DNA of 64,000 nt from Alopecurus myosuroides (lineage: Eukaryota > Streptophyta > Magnoliopsida > Poales > Poaceae). The stretch spans positions 179,310,756 to 179,374,755 of the forward strand of contig CM054063.1 of assembly GCA_028641055.1 (NCBI GenBank). The letters are read 5' to 3'. A model generated the notes under the pieces. That model saw nothing but the letters and a program-made list of their open reading frames with translations. It had not been told where the DNA came from and searched no databases. Below are positions 36,785 to 50,600 of the stretch, piece by piece; position 1 is the stretch's first letter, and every line of letters starts with the position of its first letter. Both the position numbers and the translations under genes were made by a program.

Positions 36785-38737
36785 CACTAAAACGACTAGA
36801 GGAATGTTATTTTTGAGTGGGAGTTCATGTAGTAATTTTGAATTAACTTGAACTTATTTTATCATGAACAACCAAAGTGAATTTTTATAAATTTTAGTAT
36901 TCATTGGCATCCACAAACTACCTTACACTTAGATTATTAATTGAGATATAACTGTTATGATTTGGTTAAACCATTTAAGATTGGCATTGTATTAGTGAAA
37001 TTTAAAATTGAGTCCTATTGTAGATTTTTGGTATAACCCACCTAGCTCCATACGATTAATGATTGATTGATCTAGAGAGCAAATAATTCCTACTTAGAAT
37101 CCAGTGTCATGCTTGATTCTATAATACTTTATCTTCAAAAGAATGTTTTGTTGATCAAGGCAATTTAGGAACTGAAAAAAATTGTTTTCGGAAACAATCA
37201 AGTGAAAGATATATTGATATCTAGAAACTTATTTGTGGCAACATCACTGAGTATAATTTAGCGTGACAATGTGTGCTTATATTATTTGAATATATGCAAT
37301 GATTGAAGACACTAGGCGTTTGAATCTTCCAAGAAGTTGGGCGCTAAAAATTATTCTCTAAATTCTTTCCTTCGAGCTATAGTAGCTTAATCACAAAATT
37401 GTTATGATGGGATGGATAAAAAGTATGGTTAAAATTCGTTTACCTTGCTTGGAGATTGCTAAGAGTGGAATCTGGAAGAATGTTATTAATATGGTGATAT
37501 TAGTAGAACAATCAAACTCAAAGTATGACTCAATGGGTGATAGTATATGACTAACACGCCAAGGAAAATGTGCTAGTACGACTAGCATTGTTTGATGTTG
37601 AATGATTCTTATGTAAAAGAAAGGGAATATTGAAAATAGAATTACATAAAGATATATGGCGGAAAATAATATAACTGGAAAGGTCCAGCTCAGGAGTATA
37701 TGCTTGATATACAAGTTATAGATGTATTACTAGTTAAAAAAGTATTTTGGGGTATTTTGATACCATATTGGTTGGTATGAGTTGTCATACAAAGCAACGC
37801 AATGCAAGAAATACAAGGGCCTAAAAGGAACTAGTAGTAGATGTGGAATCGATCATGACAAGAACAGAAATGAAGTGTTATTATGTTCATTGTCGTATCG
37901 AACCAAACATTCAAGATTTATTTTAAGAACTTAATAAGTTATTATTCTGTTCCGGTCTTTTGTGAGAACAAATGAGATTGTTCAAACTATGACCATATTC
38001 CATAATTGATGGATGAGTTTATATAAATCGTTTTGGTAAAGTAAACATCTATAAGACTAAATAATAAACGTTGCAAGACGTAAAAGAATTTCACTTAAAT
38101 TATGACATCACAATTTTAGTTCATATCGGAAATGAAAACATGAAGGAACTCCATGTTAATGGACTTCCGGGGTCATTTTGTTTTTGAATAAATTGACGCT
38201 TGTGAGACCTCTTCCAAAAGATGACTAAAATTTCGTTCATAGGCCAAAGTAGAATGAATGACTAATTTAGTGGAGATTATACATATTGATGTATATAGTC
38301 CATTATGTGTAGTCATGTGTCGTGGATTTATTTTCCTTCATAAAATTCCATCGATTAATTGAGTAGATATACGAGTATATCTATTTAAAGAGAAACGAGT
38401 TTGACATTTTTTGAATTGGTTCAAATTATTGTTAGTATGAAGTAAAAAATCATTGAAAAGATAACCATATATTTATGAATGGATCATAGAGGATAAAGTT
38501 TGAGTTATAAGTTTAGCAAAACATCTGAGGAGTTGCAGAATTGTTCTACAATTTATCCTTCTCGAATACCCCACATTAGTTTTGGAGTGTTCGAGAGACA
38601 AAATCAAACCTTGTTGGACATGGTAAGATAAACTAAAAATGTCATTATAATTTTGTATTTTATACATTAGAGACTACCCCTTTTTACACTGAAAAGAGCG
38701 CCATCATGATCCGTTGAAATTGACACCATATAAGTTA
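36785..38737 (+). other. Decayed Copia gag-pol region
   Basis: Internal part of the BARE/Angela-like element, very AT-rich, with no frame above about 100 codons. Copia-like phrases (gaatgttatttttgagtgggagttc) suggest former gag-pol, but it cannot be translated continuously. Confidence 0.5.
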
Positions 38738-39484
38738 GGGAAAATTTGCCCCTAAACACCGTTTTTTCCGTCATTTGCTCAAACACACTGCTCAATCATG
38801 CATTTCCCCGTACCATTATGATATTGGCTACCGTTTGTCGCAACACACTCTGCCATTAAAATATACTTTCTATGCATGGGTCCTACTTGCCAGCCAGTAC
38901 TGCTGTCAGCCGTCATTCACTCTCCACGAGTCCGTCCCTCCTTCAGAAGCTCCATTTTTCATGGCGGCCATGACTGGTGAGCCCTGGCCTTGTTGCGCCT
39001 ATGCCATTCAGCCAGTCAAAACTGGAGATTGGCCACCATGCCTCTAACAATTTGTAGTTGTCCTCCCCCACTGCTTTGTCAGGCGAGCTCTGGCCTACCT
39101 CCGCCCGTATTACTCGCGCTCCTTCTTGCGTCGTTGTACCGGCATGGGATATTCTCCCCAGGAACATCACCTTGGAAATTTTGCCGACCATCGTACTCGA
39201 TTTACAGTGGTCGCTTCCTTATCGCGCCGCAGCGGCGCCGTGCACCACCATGGGCCCATGAAGACGTTCCTGCAACTCCCTGTCGCCGACCATAGTGCCG
39301 CATCGTTATTTGACGGGAGTGGTCGTCACCGGGAAGCCGGAGCGGGGATTAGTGATGGACGGAGAAGGAAGAGTGTGTTGTGGCAAATGATACCTAAAAT
39401 TATAATGGTATTGGGCAAAGACACGTTTGAGAAATGTGTTTGAGCAAATGACGGGAAAAACGGTGTCCAGGAGCCAATTTCCCC
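38738..39484. mobile_element. Mutator-type MITE or small MULE
   Basis: Long terminal inverted repeats, roughly 100 bp, begin GGGAAAATTTGCCCC and end in the complement GGAGCCAATTTCCCC. The inner arms share tcatttgctcaaacaca / tgtgtttgagcaaatga. A perfect 9-bp target duplication TATAAGTTA (38729-38737 and 39485-39493) identifies a Mutator-superfamily insertion. The 500-bp core is GC-richer than its surroundings and has no transposase. It could contain a captured host fragment. Confidence 0.85.
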
Positions 39485-41464
39485 TATAAGTTATGGCTTG
39501 GGTAGTGACCCGAATTGTATTTTTCTTAAATTTTGGTATACGTAGCATGTGTAAAATGTTTACAACCAAAATAGGATAAATATATGTTTATAAGATTATC
39601 CCAACGAATCCATTGGGTAGTTCTCCTATCACCGAACCAAAGACAAATGTTGTTTGTTACAAAGGGTTGATTTCTCGATAAAATAGTTCCTGCGAAACAA
39701 GTGAGTGGGAGGACAGTACAAACTCAACGAGATTAGAGAATCTTCGTTACCATGTCAAGAGTAGCGCAGCACTGGAAGTTGTTCCAGGGTTTCCTATTTT
39801 GACAAAGTAGAAGACACTACGTGTGTTGTAGATACTTCGAATGAGTTTGCGAATTGAACCACAAAAGTCTTAAAACTTTGTACTTACACCAACTTGTGGT
39901 TTAAGAGTAAAGTGTTGTTTTGACAACAAAGGACCTGAAACTTATAAAGGAAGAAAATGATGGGCCCTGATTTCGTAAAATTGACTATGAGTCAGTGTAT
40001 CTGCAATAGTATCCCTGTATGAATATCAAGTATGTGACTTGATAGTTCTTTCGAAAGGCATGATTCCTAACGATAGAAAACGGGTCTATATAGCAGCAAA
40101 GACATGGATATTTACATCCTTTGAAAGTTGTGCTTGTCGAAAAGATGTTTTCAACTAAGTTCAAAGAGTTGACTACTACAAGATTTTGATCTTTCGTAGT
40201 GATGCTTTAGTCTTTGCGGATAGTTCTAGCAAAAGTTACATATTATGATATGACAGTTGAATAACAAAATCAATTTCCTCTCTAGGAAGTTTGATCAAGG
40301 ACGTGTACCTGACACAGTCGGAGAGCTTTGTAAAATTCTAAAAGTTGTTGGAAAGGTATGCAAACTTCAATGGTTGAAGTGAGCATAATGAAGTTGGAAT
40401 CTTTACCTTAATAAAGTTATCAAAAGAGTTTGATTCCATCATAAACGGTAAAGATGCTTGTAGAGTTACAAGAAATTAAGTGGGAGCGCTAAGACATATT
40501 TCTAATTCTTTATGTAGATGACATATGATTCATTGGAAAATATGTAATTTAAATTAACACGCTTAAGATTTTCATATTGATGAAAGTCTTAGGAGATATT
40601 GGGCATCGATATATATAAGAGATAGATTGAAGCGCCTGATATGATAGAAGCCAAATTACATAGATGAAATATTGAAGTAAGTCAATATCGAAATGACAAG
40701 AAGGAGTTCTTGCCACATGGAAAAGAATTGAGCAATATTCAAGTGTTTTGACACATTATGAGCATAATTGATATTGAGATTTCAGAGTCATGTGTTCCAT
40801 GCTATGTACACAACCAGATGAGTCATGTGCTATAGAATGTTATACAAGGATAATTCATATGATGATTAGACAACAGTGGGAGAGATACTTATGCAATTTT
40901 TAGAAATGCTAAGGATATGTTTTCCTATATAGTAATGACAAAATATTTGTTGTAATATGTTACATTAATAGTCTTGTCATCTATTCAAATAATTTATCTC
41001 AATTGAAATAAGTGATGAAGGGTGGCACAATAGGCTAGAAGAAAGTTCCAAGCTGGATGTGAATGAGTTTCAAAATTAAAGTATTGTGACGGATACTACA
41101 ACAAAGTTTAAGTATATAGTTGTGTTGACAAACAATAAGAGGAGTATTTTGCGTCAAGGAGTTCTTTTTTGAACTTGGTGAATTTCCAAGAATGCTAACA
41201 CTATGAAGCTACATTCTCACAATGTTAGTAACATTAGTTTCTGACGAATTAAGGTGTCACCAGTTGACCAAATATATACAAAGATATCTCATTAGAGAAG
41301 GAGTGATGCGTGTAGACGCAAAGACATGCAAATACAATAGGACCTGAAGATGTCAGATCTTTTGTATGAAGTTTACCACATGTGAAGCATGGTAATAACA
41401 CTGGAACGACATATGTGTTAAGTGCTTACAGACTAGATTATTGACTCTAGTGCAAGTGGGAGAC
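39485..41464 (+). pseudogene. Decayed Copia pol (RT/RNase H region)
   Basis: Recognisable only in pieces. tttatgtagatgacata near 40515 translates to LYVDDI (RT active site), and gggccctgatttcgtaaaattg near 39962 matches the start of the Copia RT (GPDFVKL). Indels interrupt every frame. It ends in gcaagtgggaga, a weak polypurine tract, before the 3' LTR. Confidence 0.6.
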
Positions 41465-42032
41465 TGAAGGGAATATGCCCGAGAGACAATAATAAAGTGG
41501 TTATTATCTTATTCTTGTTTATGATAAATTTTTATTTCTCATGCTAGAATTATATTAACCGGAAATGTTGATACATGTGTGTTTAATAAACAAACAATGG
41601 TTCCTAGTAACGCCTCTTGTTTAACTAGCTCGTTGATTAACTGATGATCAAGGTTTCCTGATCATGAACATTGGATATTGTTAATAACGAGGTCATGTTT
41701 TTAGAAGAATGATGTGATGAACATAGACCCAAATTAAGTATAACAATACGATCAAGTCATTTAGTTTATATTGTTATATCTTGCATACGAAGTAACCTTA
41801 TTCCTTAGACCATGAGATCATGTCAATCACTAATATCGGAAGGGTGCTTTGATGTCATCAAACATCACGCCGTAACAGGGTGACTATAAAGGTGTCGTTG
41901 GGTATTCGGAAAGTATTAGTTGACGAAGAGATATACTCGGGACCCTCTTGGTGATATCACATTGACATCGCTTCCAAGAATATGACTAGGTCACAAGAAT
42001 GTCATATCACAGAACGAGTAAAAGATTACTTG
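41465..42032 (+). repeat. Truncated 3' LTR of the BARE/Angela-like Copia element
   Basis: First 568 bp only, matching 14827 to about 15436 with a short deletion near 41923. Similarity stops abruptly after agtaaaagattacttg. Confidence 0.85.
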
Positions 42033-44673
42033 TGCCCTCTGGCCCTCCACATGCTCTCCTCCCTGCCAAACACTCCACTCTCTCTCCCAAACTCGAAAAC
42101 ATTCCTGGAACCCGAGCTCTTGCTGTTCTTCTTCGAGAATTTCTTGATCTCTTTGCTCAGCCCATCTTTGTTGCTGAAATTTGGTGCATTTGTTCTCCTG
42201 TATGTGACTCCTCCGATTATCCAAGTAGAATTTTATTTGGTGGAGTATTTATTGAGTATTTTGGTACTGTAGGTGACAGGTTGTGTGAGTTATCATGCTT
42301 GATTTGAGTGAATTTATTTAGTTTTGATGCATGTTTATCCCTCTTACAAATCTCTATAGTAGTGCCTATCATATAATTGCTTGAAATTAATTTTTGTGAT
42401 GCTTGTTTAAAAATTTCAGAAATGGAGTACAATGCATACCAACTTAACCAGCATGAGTTGGAGTTGCATGAGGTCATGCCAATACACCGTGCAGAAAGAG
42501 TATTTCCATCCATTTATCCATGCCAGGAATTCATGCATGCTACAGGAATTCTGCAAGATTTCCAAACTCTTGTGGCTAATGTAGGATTGGAACGTTTTAT
42601 TGAGGGTGAACCTACCCAACATATTAAACTAACTATGTCTGTGGTGCAGGATTTTCGCTTTACCTGGTCCTTGCTTAACCCCATGGTCTATTACAAAATT
42701 TATAATAAAGTTGTCAACTTGCCTCTCGATGATTTTTGTGCAGCTATTAAAGTGCCACAATGGGGATCACGTGGAAAGATAAGAGGGAATCCCAAACCAT
42801 TGATGGATCTATATGAAGAAATTTTCCAAGGTAGAAGCTTCACAGGAGAGAGTGGTAAAATTCGAGACATTCAACTCCCATCTATTCGATATTTTGCCTA
42901 TTTTATTGCCAAGTGTGTGCTTGCTAGAAAAACTACCAACAAGTTATCTGTGTATGATCTAGCTTTTATCTCAGCTGCTTTGAGGCGTGATAGGTCTTAG
43001 ACTTTTGGATCTTTAATTGATTTCCGTCTCAAACTTAACCGTGAGAAGGGCGGAATTTGTGGAGGTCTCATTGCCTCTCGTTTGCTAGCTTTGCATGGTG
43101 TGGAGCCACATCATTTAGACCTTCAGTTTCCCGTAGAGAGGCTGGATCTTAATTCCATTATACAACATAAGTTTGTTTCCTCTTTTGCTAACTTGAACAA
43201 TTTATCCTACGAAATAACTTTCTCCACGAAATCAAGGTGGAGAGTGACTAAATCTGATAGAGTATTACTTTTGCATGCACCCCTTTTGTTTAACCTTAAT
43301 GGCAGGGAAGGATGGTCGCTCTTAGAGAGTGAGTTAGATGAATACATTGAGGAACATCCCCAGCATGTAGAGGATGCTGGAGGACGAAAATGATTTCGTC
43401 CAACCCTCTGACACTGCGGGGTTTCCGTACCAGCACCCCGATCATTATTATGCTCCTGTTTCTCATCTTCTTCATGGGCGCCTGAGTACGACCACGTTAG
43501 GTACGACCCACCAGCGTGGGGTTACTTCCCGCGCCGTGATTGATCTCACTTAGGCTAAAAGCCTAAGCTTGGGGGGAGGTATGCCGACATCACGCTCATC
43601 TACATATTACGTTTCTGTCGGATCTTTGTATATCCATGTTTTCGTTTCTTTCACTTTTTTATTATTTTATTCTTGCTTTCCAAAACACAAAAAGAGAAAA
43701 CAAATATGTTGTTTCTCTTTATTTTCTTTTTTAGTTACTTTTGTTGGTTTGCTTTACTTTCTCGATTCGGTTTAATATTCAAAAATCCAAAAGATTTTGC
43801 TTTATTTGCTTGTTTCTTTCTGTTCTTGTTTTTAATTCAAAAACCCAAAAATATTTGGTGTTCTTCTTTGGTTTTGTGAAGTTTAGTAGTCCTCCGTGAC
43901 TCTGTTGGAGTTTGTTTATCATTCTATATTATTCAATCCACACGAGTGAAGAGCAATAATGACGATTTACGATAATCCAAGTTGTGTTGAGAGGCTGGTA
44001 TTAACTCTATTTGTTTTCATTTTGTACATATAATCATCCATGTGGACATGCTTAGTTTGTTCGTGTAAGGTGTATGTTATTTAATCGATGCTTATTAGTT
44101 CGTGCTCTCTCATGATTAGTTCCATCTTACTAATATTAGATAACATGTCATATAAATGTTTGCTTGCATTGTTTTATTCATAGAAGGGTATGCCATTGTG
44201 GTATCTCCCTCTGAATGTTTCGCTTGAATCGACTTGGCACAAGCTCACGCATGCATATGACTGAAAACAAAAGGCCAATTAAGCCTCGATGGTTCATTTT
44301 GTCTCAGAGTATTTGTATCACTTTTATGCTCTGGTTAATTTTGTTCTATTGCAAGTATGATTATGATAGTTGTTGCTCTGTTGATTGTCGCTCCCAGTCT
44401 ATTGCTAGCCTTCACATGTACTGAGTATGAGCTCTACTCATGCATACAACCCCCAAAAACCAAAGTTTCCAAATGTGTCCACCATACCTACACATATGTG
44501 GTATTTCACCGCCACTCCAAGTAAATTTCTCATGTTCTATCTTTAAAACCTTCAAAACTATTCCTGTTTTGTGCCCCTGTTGATTGGAATTTGCACACCT
44601 GGAATAGTGGCACATACGCTTATCCAAATTGATAGAAGAGCTGGCAACGGGGTGCCCTGCCCCAAAATTGGTT
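42033..44673 (+). mobile_element. Athila-like Gypsy fragment
   Basis: Both ends are cut: the left joins the broken Copia LTR, the right is interrupted by a LARD-like LTR. It contains an ORF-1-type gene, then gcctaagcttggggggaggt (43560-43580), the tract that follows this gene in Athila relatives, then a long T-rich spacer. 44220-44660 matches the reverse complement of 19080-19420 in the complete element. Confidence 0.7.
42422..43393 (+). pseudogene. Athila ORF-1-type gene with one nonsense codon
   Basis: ATG at 42422 directly follows a splice-acceptor-like aaaatttcag (AG 42418-42419); a possible donor TGTAG|GTGACA lies at 42272/42273. The frame runs to a TGA ending at 43393, broken only by TAG at 42998-43000. 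The protein has a helix-rich character with ERVFPSIYPCQEFMHATGI, DFRFTWSLLNP, IKVPQWGSRGKIRG and IASRLLALHGVEPHHLDLQF. I place it in the plant Athila ORF-1 / transposon-protein group by its overall layout. Its role in the element (gag-like or accessory) is not known. A splice-dependent start would suggest a subgenomic mRNA. Confidence 0.55.
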
Positions 44674-47600
44674 TGTAGGGCCTGCCCTTCGAACCATTGT
44701 TCAAGGACACCCCTGATATGCATACATTCACGATCCCAGGAAATTCAGTCGTGAACAACATATCAAGCTGGTACACAGATACAATATCCATTACACGGTT
44801 ACACAACACTTACAAAGACGCATGGTCATCTGACCAAGACTACACGGTTGTCACGCAGGACAACACACAACACACCCAGCGGAAGACTAAACACACACAA
44901 AACGCGGTAGAGCCCAAGTCACGCCTTAACCTACAGGCTGCTGACCCGAAGACGATCCTAGTTCGCATAGCCATCAGCTCCGTACTCCTCTTCGTAGATC
45001 TTCTGCTGAGACTCCTTCTCAAGATCTGGCAAGTAGATACCAGGGGCGAACCCATAATGAGTACATTTGAATGTACTCAGCAAGACATCCATCATGTAAC
45101 TTACCAGAGATGCAAGTATGCTTATATGGTGTAATAGGTAGGCTATAAATAGGGTTCACTAGCAATGGTGTTCATATAGGATGACACCACAGTTGCAGTC
45201 GAGTTAATCTGTATCTTTGCTGAAGAAGATACTTCAGAAGAGAATAGTATAGCTTTATTTCTCTTGTCGATATCGCATGTACAAGAGGTTTTATAAAACT
45301 TTATTAGAAGAAAGTTTTCTCTTTGCAAAACTTCTTGGAATCCATTTCCAGATGTTTGCTTAGAGAAGAAAGATTTTCTCTGCAAAAATTCTTGTAAAAC
45401 AACTTCTGGCTTTTCATCATCGGTACCTCCACGGTACCAGGTTTCCTTCCTTTACGAACTTCCCGAGTTCAACACTCTTTTCAAAACATCCTTTTGAAAA
45501 CATTGACACAATGCTAGCTACATGGCCATTCAACTGTCCATATCCGAGGACGCGGCTTCTTCGAAAAAGTTGTACTCTGCAGAGGTGTACACATCCACCA
45601 GATACAGTACACCTGCCGTGAATAACCATGGAATGTAACAACAGTATGTGAAACATCAGATCACTGATCATAACCTTCCACTATGTTCAAGCTAGAGTGT
45701 GTCTATCTCTCAGTTGAGTTTTACCGGTCATCCCCGGCACCGAGCTAATCCCTGCCAGCCAGGATGCCTCAACTGATGCGACCGGAGGTGAACTTAATCC
45801 CACACTTTTTATGTCTCAACATTGGGAGTTTTGGCGACAATTCGGTTCAAGGGATTCCGTCCCTTATAGCGTTTGAGATAGGGCACACACTAACAAGAAC
45901 AAACTTCCAGTTAAGCCCCGTGCCCATGTTGGGGTAGGGTGGCAGTACGGTAAAGGTTGTCCGACGAAGACTAGGTTATGTGTCATTTTTGAAACACTTT
46001 TTTCCCAAAAATGACCACTTCCACATTCCTCCGAAGAATAAGGATCCGCCTTTTCTCCGGGTTTTCCATAAAGCCTTTGTTTTGCAAAAACATAATTTTA
46101 GTGTGTCCACTTAAGGACTAATATATTTGATGGAAATAAATACCATATGGTGGCTTATGGGCTTGGTAACACCAAGTTTCATCTACTGACATAGTAGTAT
46201 ATATATAATAGTAGTAGTATTCACTCAAAAATAGTTTTTTGGAAATCAAAGTTTTTGTAAAAAAATTCAGAAGTAAAACATGCATGATAGATAATGATAA
46301 GTGTAATTACAACAGCAAGCATCAGGATGGCTTGCCTCAAGTCTCTTAATATCCCTGGCCTTGAAGTAGCTTGAACTTGACGCACAGCTCCACAACTGCT
46401 TCTTCTTCTCTTTCTTCGTTTTCTAGCGTTGTAAAAGAATACAAGACACACACTCAGGTCTAAAAGACACACAACTAAGCTAAACAACACATACAGCAAG
46501 CAAAAGTATAATAGCGCAAACTCACAAACGTTATCGAGAAAACTGCCTCACAAAGCTCTCAGGGTACAAAACTATCGCCAGACAAACATATGGTTCAGGA
46601 AACCATATCCCACATCTTACATACCACATATGGAGTGGTGTACCACTCTCATAATAAGATATCTAAGAAGATAGAAATATAGCTTGTGGGTGCAAAAGGT
46701 TAGGTTACTAAGGTAAAAACAAACAGATAGAACAATACCCATGGCAGTGGGTATTACTCACCACAAGCAACTATCACTTAATGAGTTCATGATTTTAGTT
46801 GGATGTTTTAGTTTCATAAGATACTCTTAAGCACAACAACAACACTAGCACAACAAATAACACAAGCATGACACTCATGCTAAGGTGCACACTCAGACAA
46901 TTTCCAAACAGCAGGTAAACACACCACATATGAATAGGCTATTTATTTACTACCTTAGGGTTTACTTGAAGTTTTGGAATCCATCAATCATGAAAATTTT
47001 ACAAACAACCAGTAGCTAATAATCAAATAATAAAGTCATAAAAATAATATAAAACACCATCTTCACTCAAGATAATACTCCTATTAAACAGGCATAAAAC
47101 AGGACTGCACTAATAGCATACTAGTATGGAAAATCGACACAAGCTTGCTATAAGTCATAATTATTAATCTACAACCATAGCACATGCAGCTAAATAATTT
47201 AGGGCATCATAACAGAAATGATACTTCCTACACATGCTATAATAAACTCATACACTCATAAAATAAAAGATGACAAAACTATAGCTAAATTCACCACTTT
47301 CTAGTGGTGACACTAGTTCAATACTAGAGAAGCAAACAATGCTATCATGATGCTTAAATCTAAACAAGCAAGTCATGATCATAAATTTAACTAATAACAG
47401 TACACAAATCATACTCATGCTAGGAAGCAAGAACATCAAAATAATTCCATGAACCAACTATTAAGCATGCACAAATTAATTCTAGCAATTTATGTTTTCT
47501 CTAACCACTACTAGCAATCCAACAATGTATAACTCACACAACCAGTAGCTATGCACTTGATGAAAAGTTATATAAACCCTTTCAAAAATCCAAACACTCA

Positions 47601-50600
47601 ATTTAAATTCATTCATAACCAATCTATCAATCACAAGGAATTTAGTTTATTTGCAAACAATTTAATTTAGCAATCAATAGTGAATCGTTTCTTAAAATGA
47701 TACCCCTAAGGAATATTATGCTAACAAATGGATCACATCTAACATACTAGTATCCTATGATAAGAAACAAACTTCCCACTTGCATAAGTGAAAACAGACA
47801 ATTACCTTTTCCATGGTGGAAAATAGCAATCAATCACAATTTAACACATGATAACTTCTCACATGTGCATGGTTGGGGATTTTCATCCTCAACCAAGGTG
47901 CAATGAGACCAGTGGGTTATGGGCCCACTAATACCAAGGCAAAAAGAGGTACTAAGCCTCTGGTTACCCATGGCAAACATTAACATGCAACATAAATAAA
48001 TACAAAGCCATTTATTCTAGTGGAAACAATACTAGTGCATAAAAATAACAAAACCTACACATGCTTCACTATAAAAAAAAGGCATGCAAGCTAACAGAGG
48101 TATTAACTTCAAAATAACAGTACCAAAATGGTACTGGATCCATAGCAATCATAGCACAAAATTTAATAAAGCATTCACACAAAATCTAGCTCTTACAATA
48201 ATTCCAAATAATACAGCTAGAAGATAACCAAGGCTATTTCATTTTTATTTCAGTTTCCAAAAATGCACACACTTTCTAAGGTAGAGGTACTGTAAGGAAA
48301 CAACTTAATAACCAGCACTAACAACTTTATACCTGTTAGGGAACAAGATTAAATCAACCAAACATTTCATTTCAAACAAAAACACATTCCAAAACAAAAA
48401 CAGAAAAGCTGTTGTTTCTAGATCTGACCACCAAAAATTATCTAGAGCTTAAAAAATTAATCTAAACTAGGATAAGATACATCTAGTCAATACCAAACTC
48501 ATCCAATTGCATTTTCTCCAAAAATCATTTCTAAACTCCTTATAAAAATCATAGAAGAGTTTACTGGTCTTTTAGTAAACTGGATGGCATTTTCATTCTA
48601 TAACTCAACTTTATGTGAGGTTAGGTGCATTGGATAGATATTTTCAATAGCTATCCAGAACAGTTTAGTTTGTTCCATTTGGTTACATATTTTAAAAGTT
48701 GTGATCAAAACATTCTCACTAACAGTCTGTGGCAAAACATTTATTGTGTTCAGCATATGGGTCCAAAAGTAGATCTGCAAAATTCCTGTGGTTTAGATTT
48801 CCTTCCTCTAGGTCCACGAATTTTTACAGATTTTATTTCATACGTTTATTATTTTTACCACGTCCAAAGTGATCATACAGATTCCTGTTAAAATTAAAAG
48901 AATAAACACAATTTGCATCTAGGCCGGATCTGAGCGGGCGCGGCCCAGCTAAGCAGATGCGCAGCCCAGCTGCGCTGCGCATGCAAGCGCGGGCGCGGGA
49001 AACGGCCGTTTGAGCGCGGCCGTCGATCTCAGATCGGACGGCGCGGGCTCGTCTTCCTCCCCCCGACTCTCTCTCTCTGAAACCGAACAGGAGGAAAAAT
49101 GGGGCGGCCGTAGCTCACCTTGGGGAGGCTCGGGGAGGGTTGCTGGCGCTCGGTGGTGGTTGCAGGGTGGTCGGGGAGTTGAGGCGCGGCGACAACAGCG
49201 CTCGGCGTGGCCTCACGGGGTGGAACGCGGCCGGCGCTCTGCGCGGTGACCGCGGCGGTGAGTGGACGGCGGCGGCGCCTCCGGGGGTCAGAGGGTAGGG
49301 GATGATGTCTGGGGGGTGCAGGGGAACATGGGAAGGGTTGCTGTGGCAGTGGGAGGGGCTGGAAGAGAGGGGTGCGAGCAGGGCACGGCCGTGGCCTTGG
49401 TGCTCTCCGGCGGCTAGGACTCGAGCTCAAAGGGCTCTAGGGACAAGGGCTCGGGTCCAAATGATTTAGGGAGGTAGGAGGGAGTGAGAGAGGTGCAGGG
49501 GCGCAAGGGCACGGCCCTGGGTACTTATAGCTGAGGGAGGAACCTCAAGGGCAATTCGGGGAGCTTGGGTGGATGCCAATAATGGCATAGAGCAAACCCT
49601 AGGGCTTAAGGTCTTTTCCAAAACGTGCACTGGCTTGCCCTAGTCACCTAGCATGTGGTTGCAGGTCTTATCCTGGCCAATGGGTGCAAGTGGAGCAAGT
49701 GGCAAACCAAAAAGGTCAAAGGGATGGGCTCCCACTCTTGCCACATCATCACCTCTTCTCTCTCTCATAACTTCAAGCCTAAAGCTTCTAGAAGGTATCC
49801 AATGCATTATTGGTCGAGTAGGAACCCTGGTCAACAAGCTAGGTCAGGCCATGCTTCCAAAAATGCAAAGAAACATCAAGGAAACTAGAGTGCAAAAGTG
49901 TATCCTTAACTGTTCACTGAAAAATTCAGTCTTTAGGACTTAGAAATTTTCTAAGCGTTGAAAACAGACAGAAAGTTGAAAAAGTTGAGTTTGTTTTCAG
50001 GGTGCAAATGATTCTCAAAATTTGTTTTCAAGGTATGTATTTGTTAACCATGTTATATACTTTCATAAACAACTTTTGAAAACAAATTTGAAATAAGTTA
50101 AGGCCATGAAAACATTGGAGGAAAAGGTATACTTTCTGTTTTTATCTGTTTCTTAAAAATGTCTCTTTTCTGCCTTAATTTTATACCATAAACACATCAA
50201 GCAAAATATAGTTTTTATTTCCCCAAAAATAAAAGTGAGCTTATGGTTTTGTAGTACACATATCAAGTATTAATTAAATGCCAAGGAATCATAAAATAAC
50301 AATTTATAGCTTGGTGAAAACAATGGTAGAAAACAGGTACTTGGATTATTTTTCAGGAATTGTTTTCTATAGGGAAGTTAAAAGAAAACTTCCATAGATT
50401 ATTTTGGAAACTTGTTTTCTTGGATCCAACAAAGTTAAAAGTTTGTTTTAAGTTGCAAACAATAATGATCCAAGTCTTGGAATAAAAATATCTCAAGTGA
50501 TAATAGGAAAAACATCAGGAAAAAAAATAGGAATATCTCTCAGAAACATAAGGTATTGGTTTTATATAGAAACAAGACTTGTGTTGCAAAAATGTTTAAC

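Larger units (their letters stand above)
14827..42032 (+). mobile_element. BARE/Angela-like Copia element, decayed and split by three insertions
   Basis: The 5' LTR (14827-16485) and a truncated 3' LTR (41465-42032) share a start (TGAAGG, gaatatgcccgagag) and long similarity. Preceding bases gtcca (14822-14826) would be the target duplication, but the right end is lost. Without the nested elements the internal region is about 5 kb, close to full length for this group. Coding capacity is gone: only shadows such as LYVDD (near 40518, RT active site) remain between many indels. The insertions are an Athila-like element (16617-23951), a Sirevirus (24890-36779) and a Mutator MITE (38738-39484). 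The family assignment rests on resemblance to the known LTR opening GGGAATATGCCC...AGGCAATAATAAA. Confidence 0.8.
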
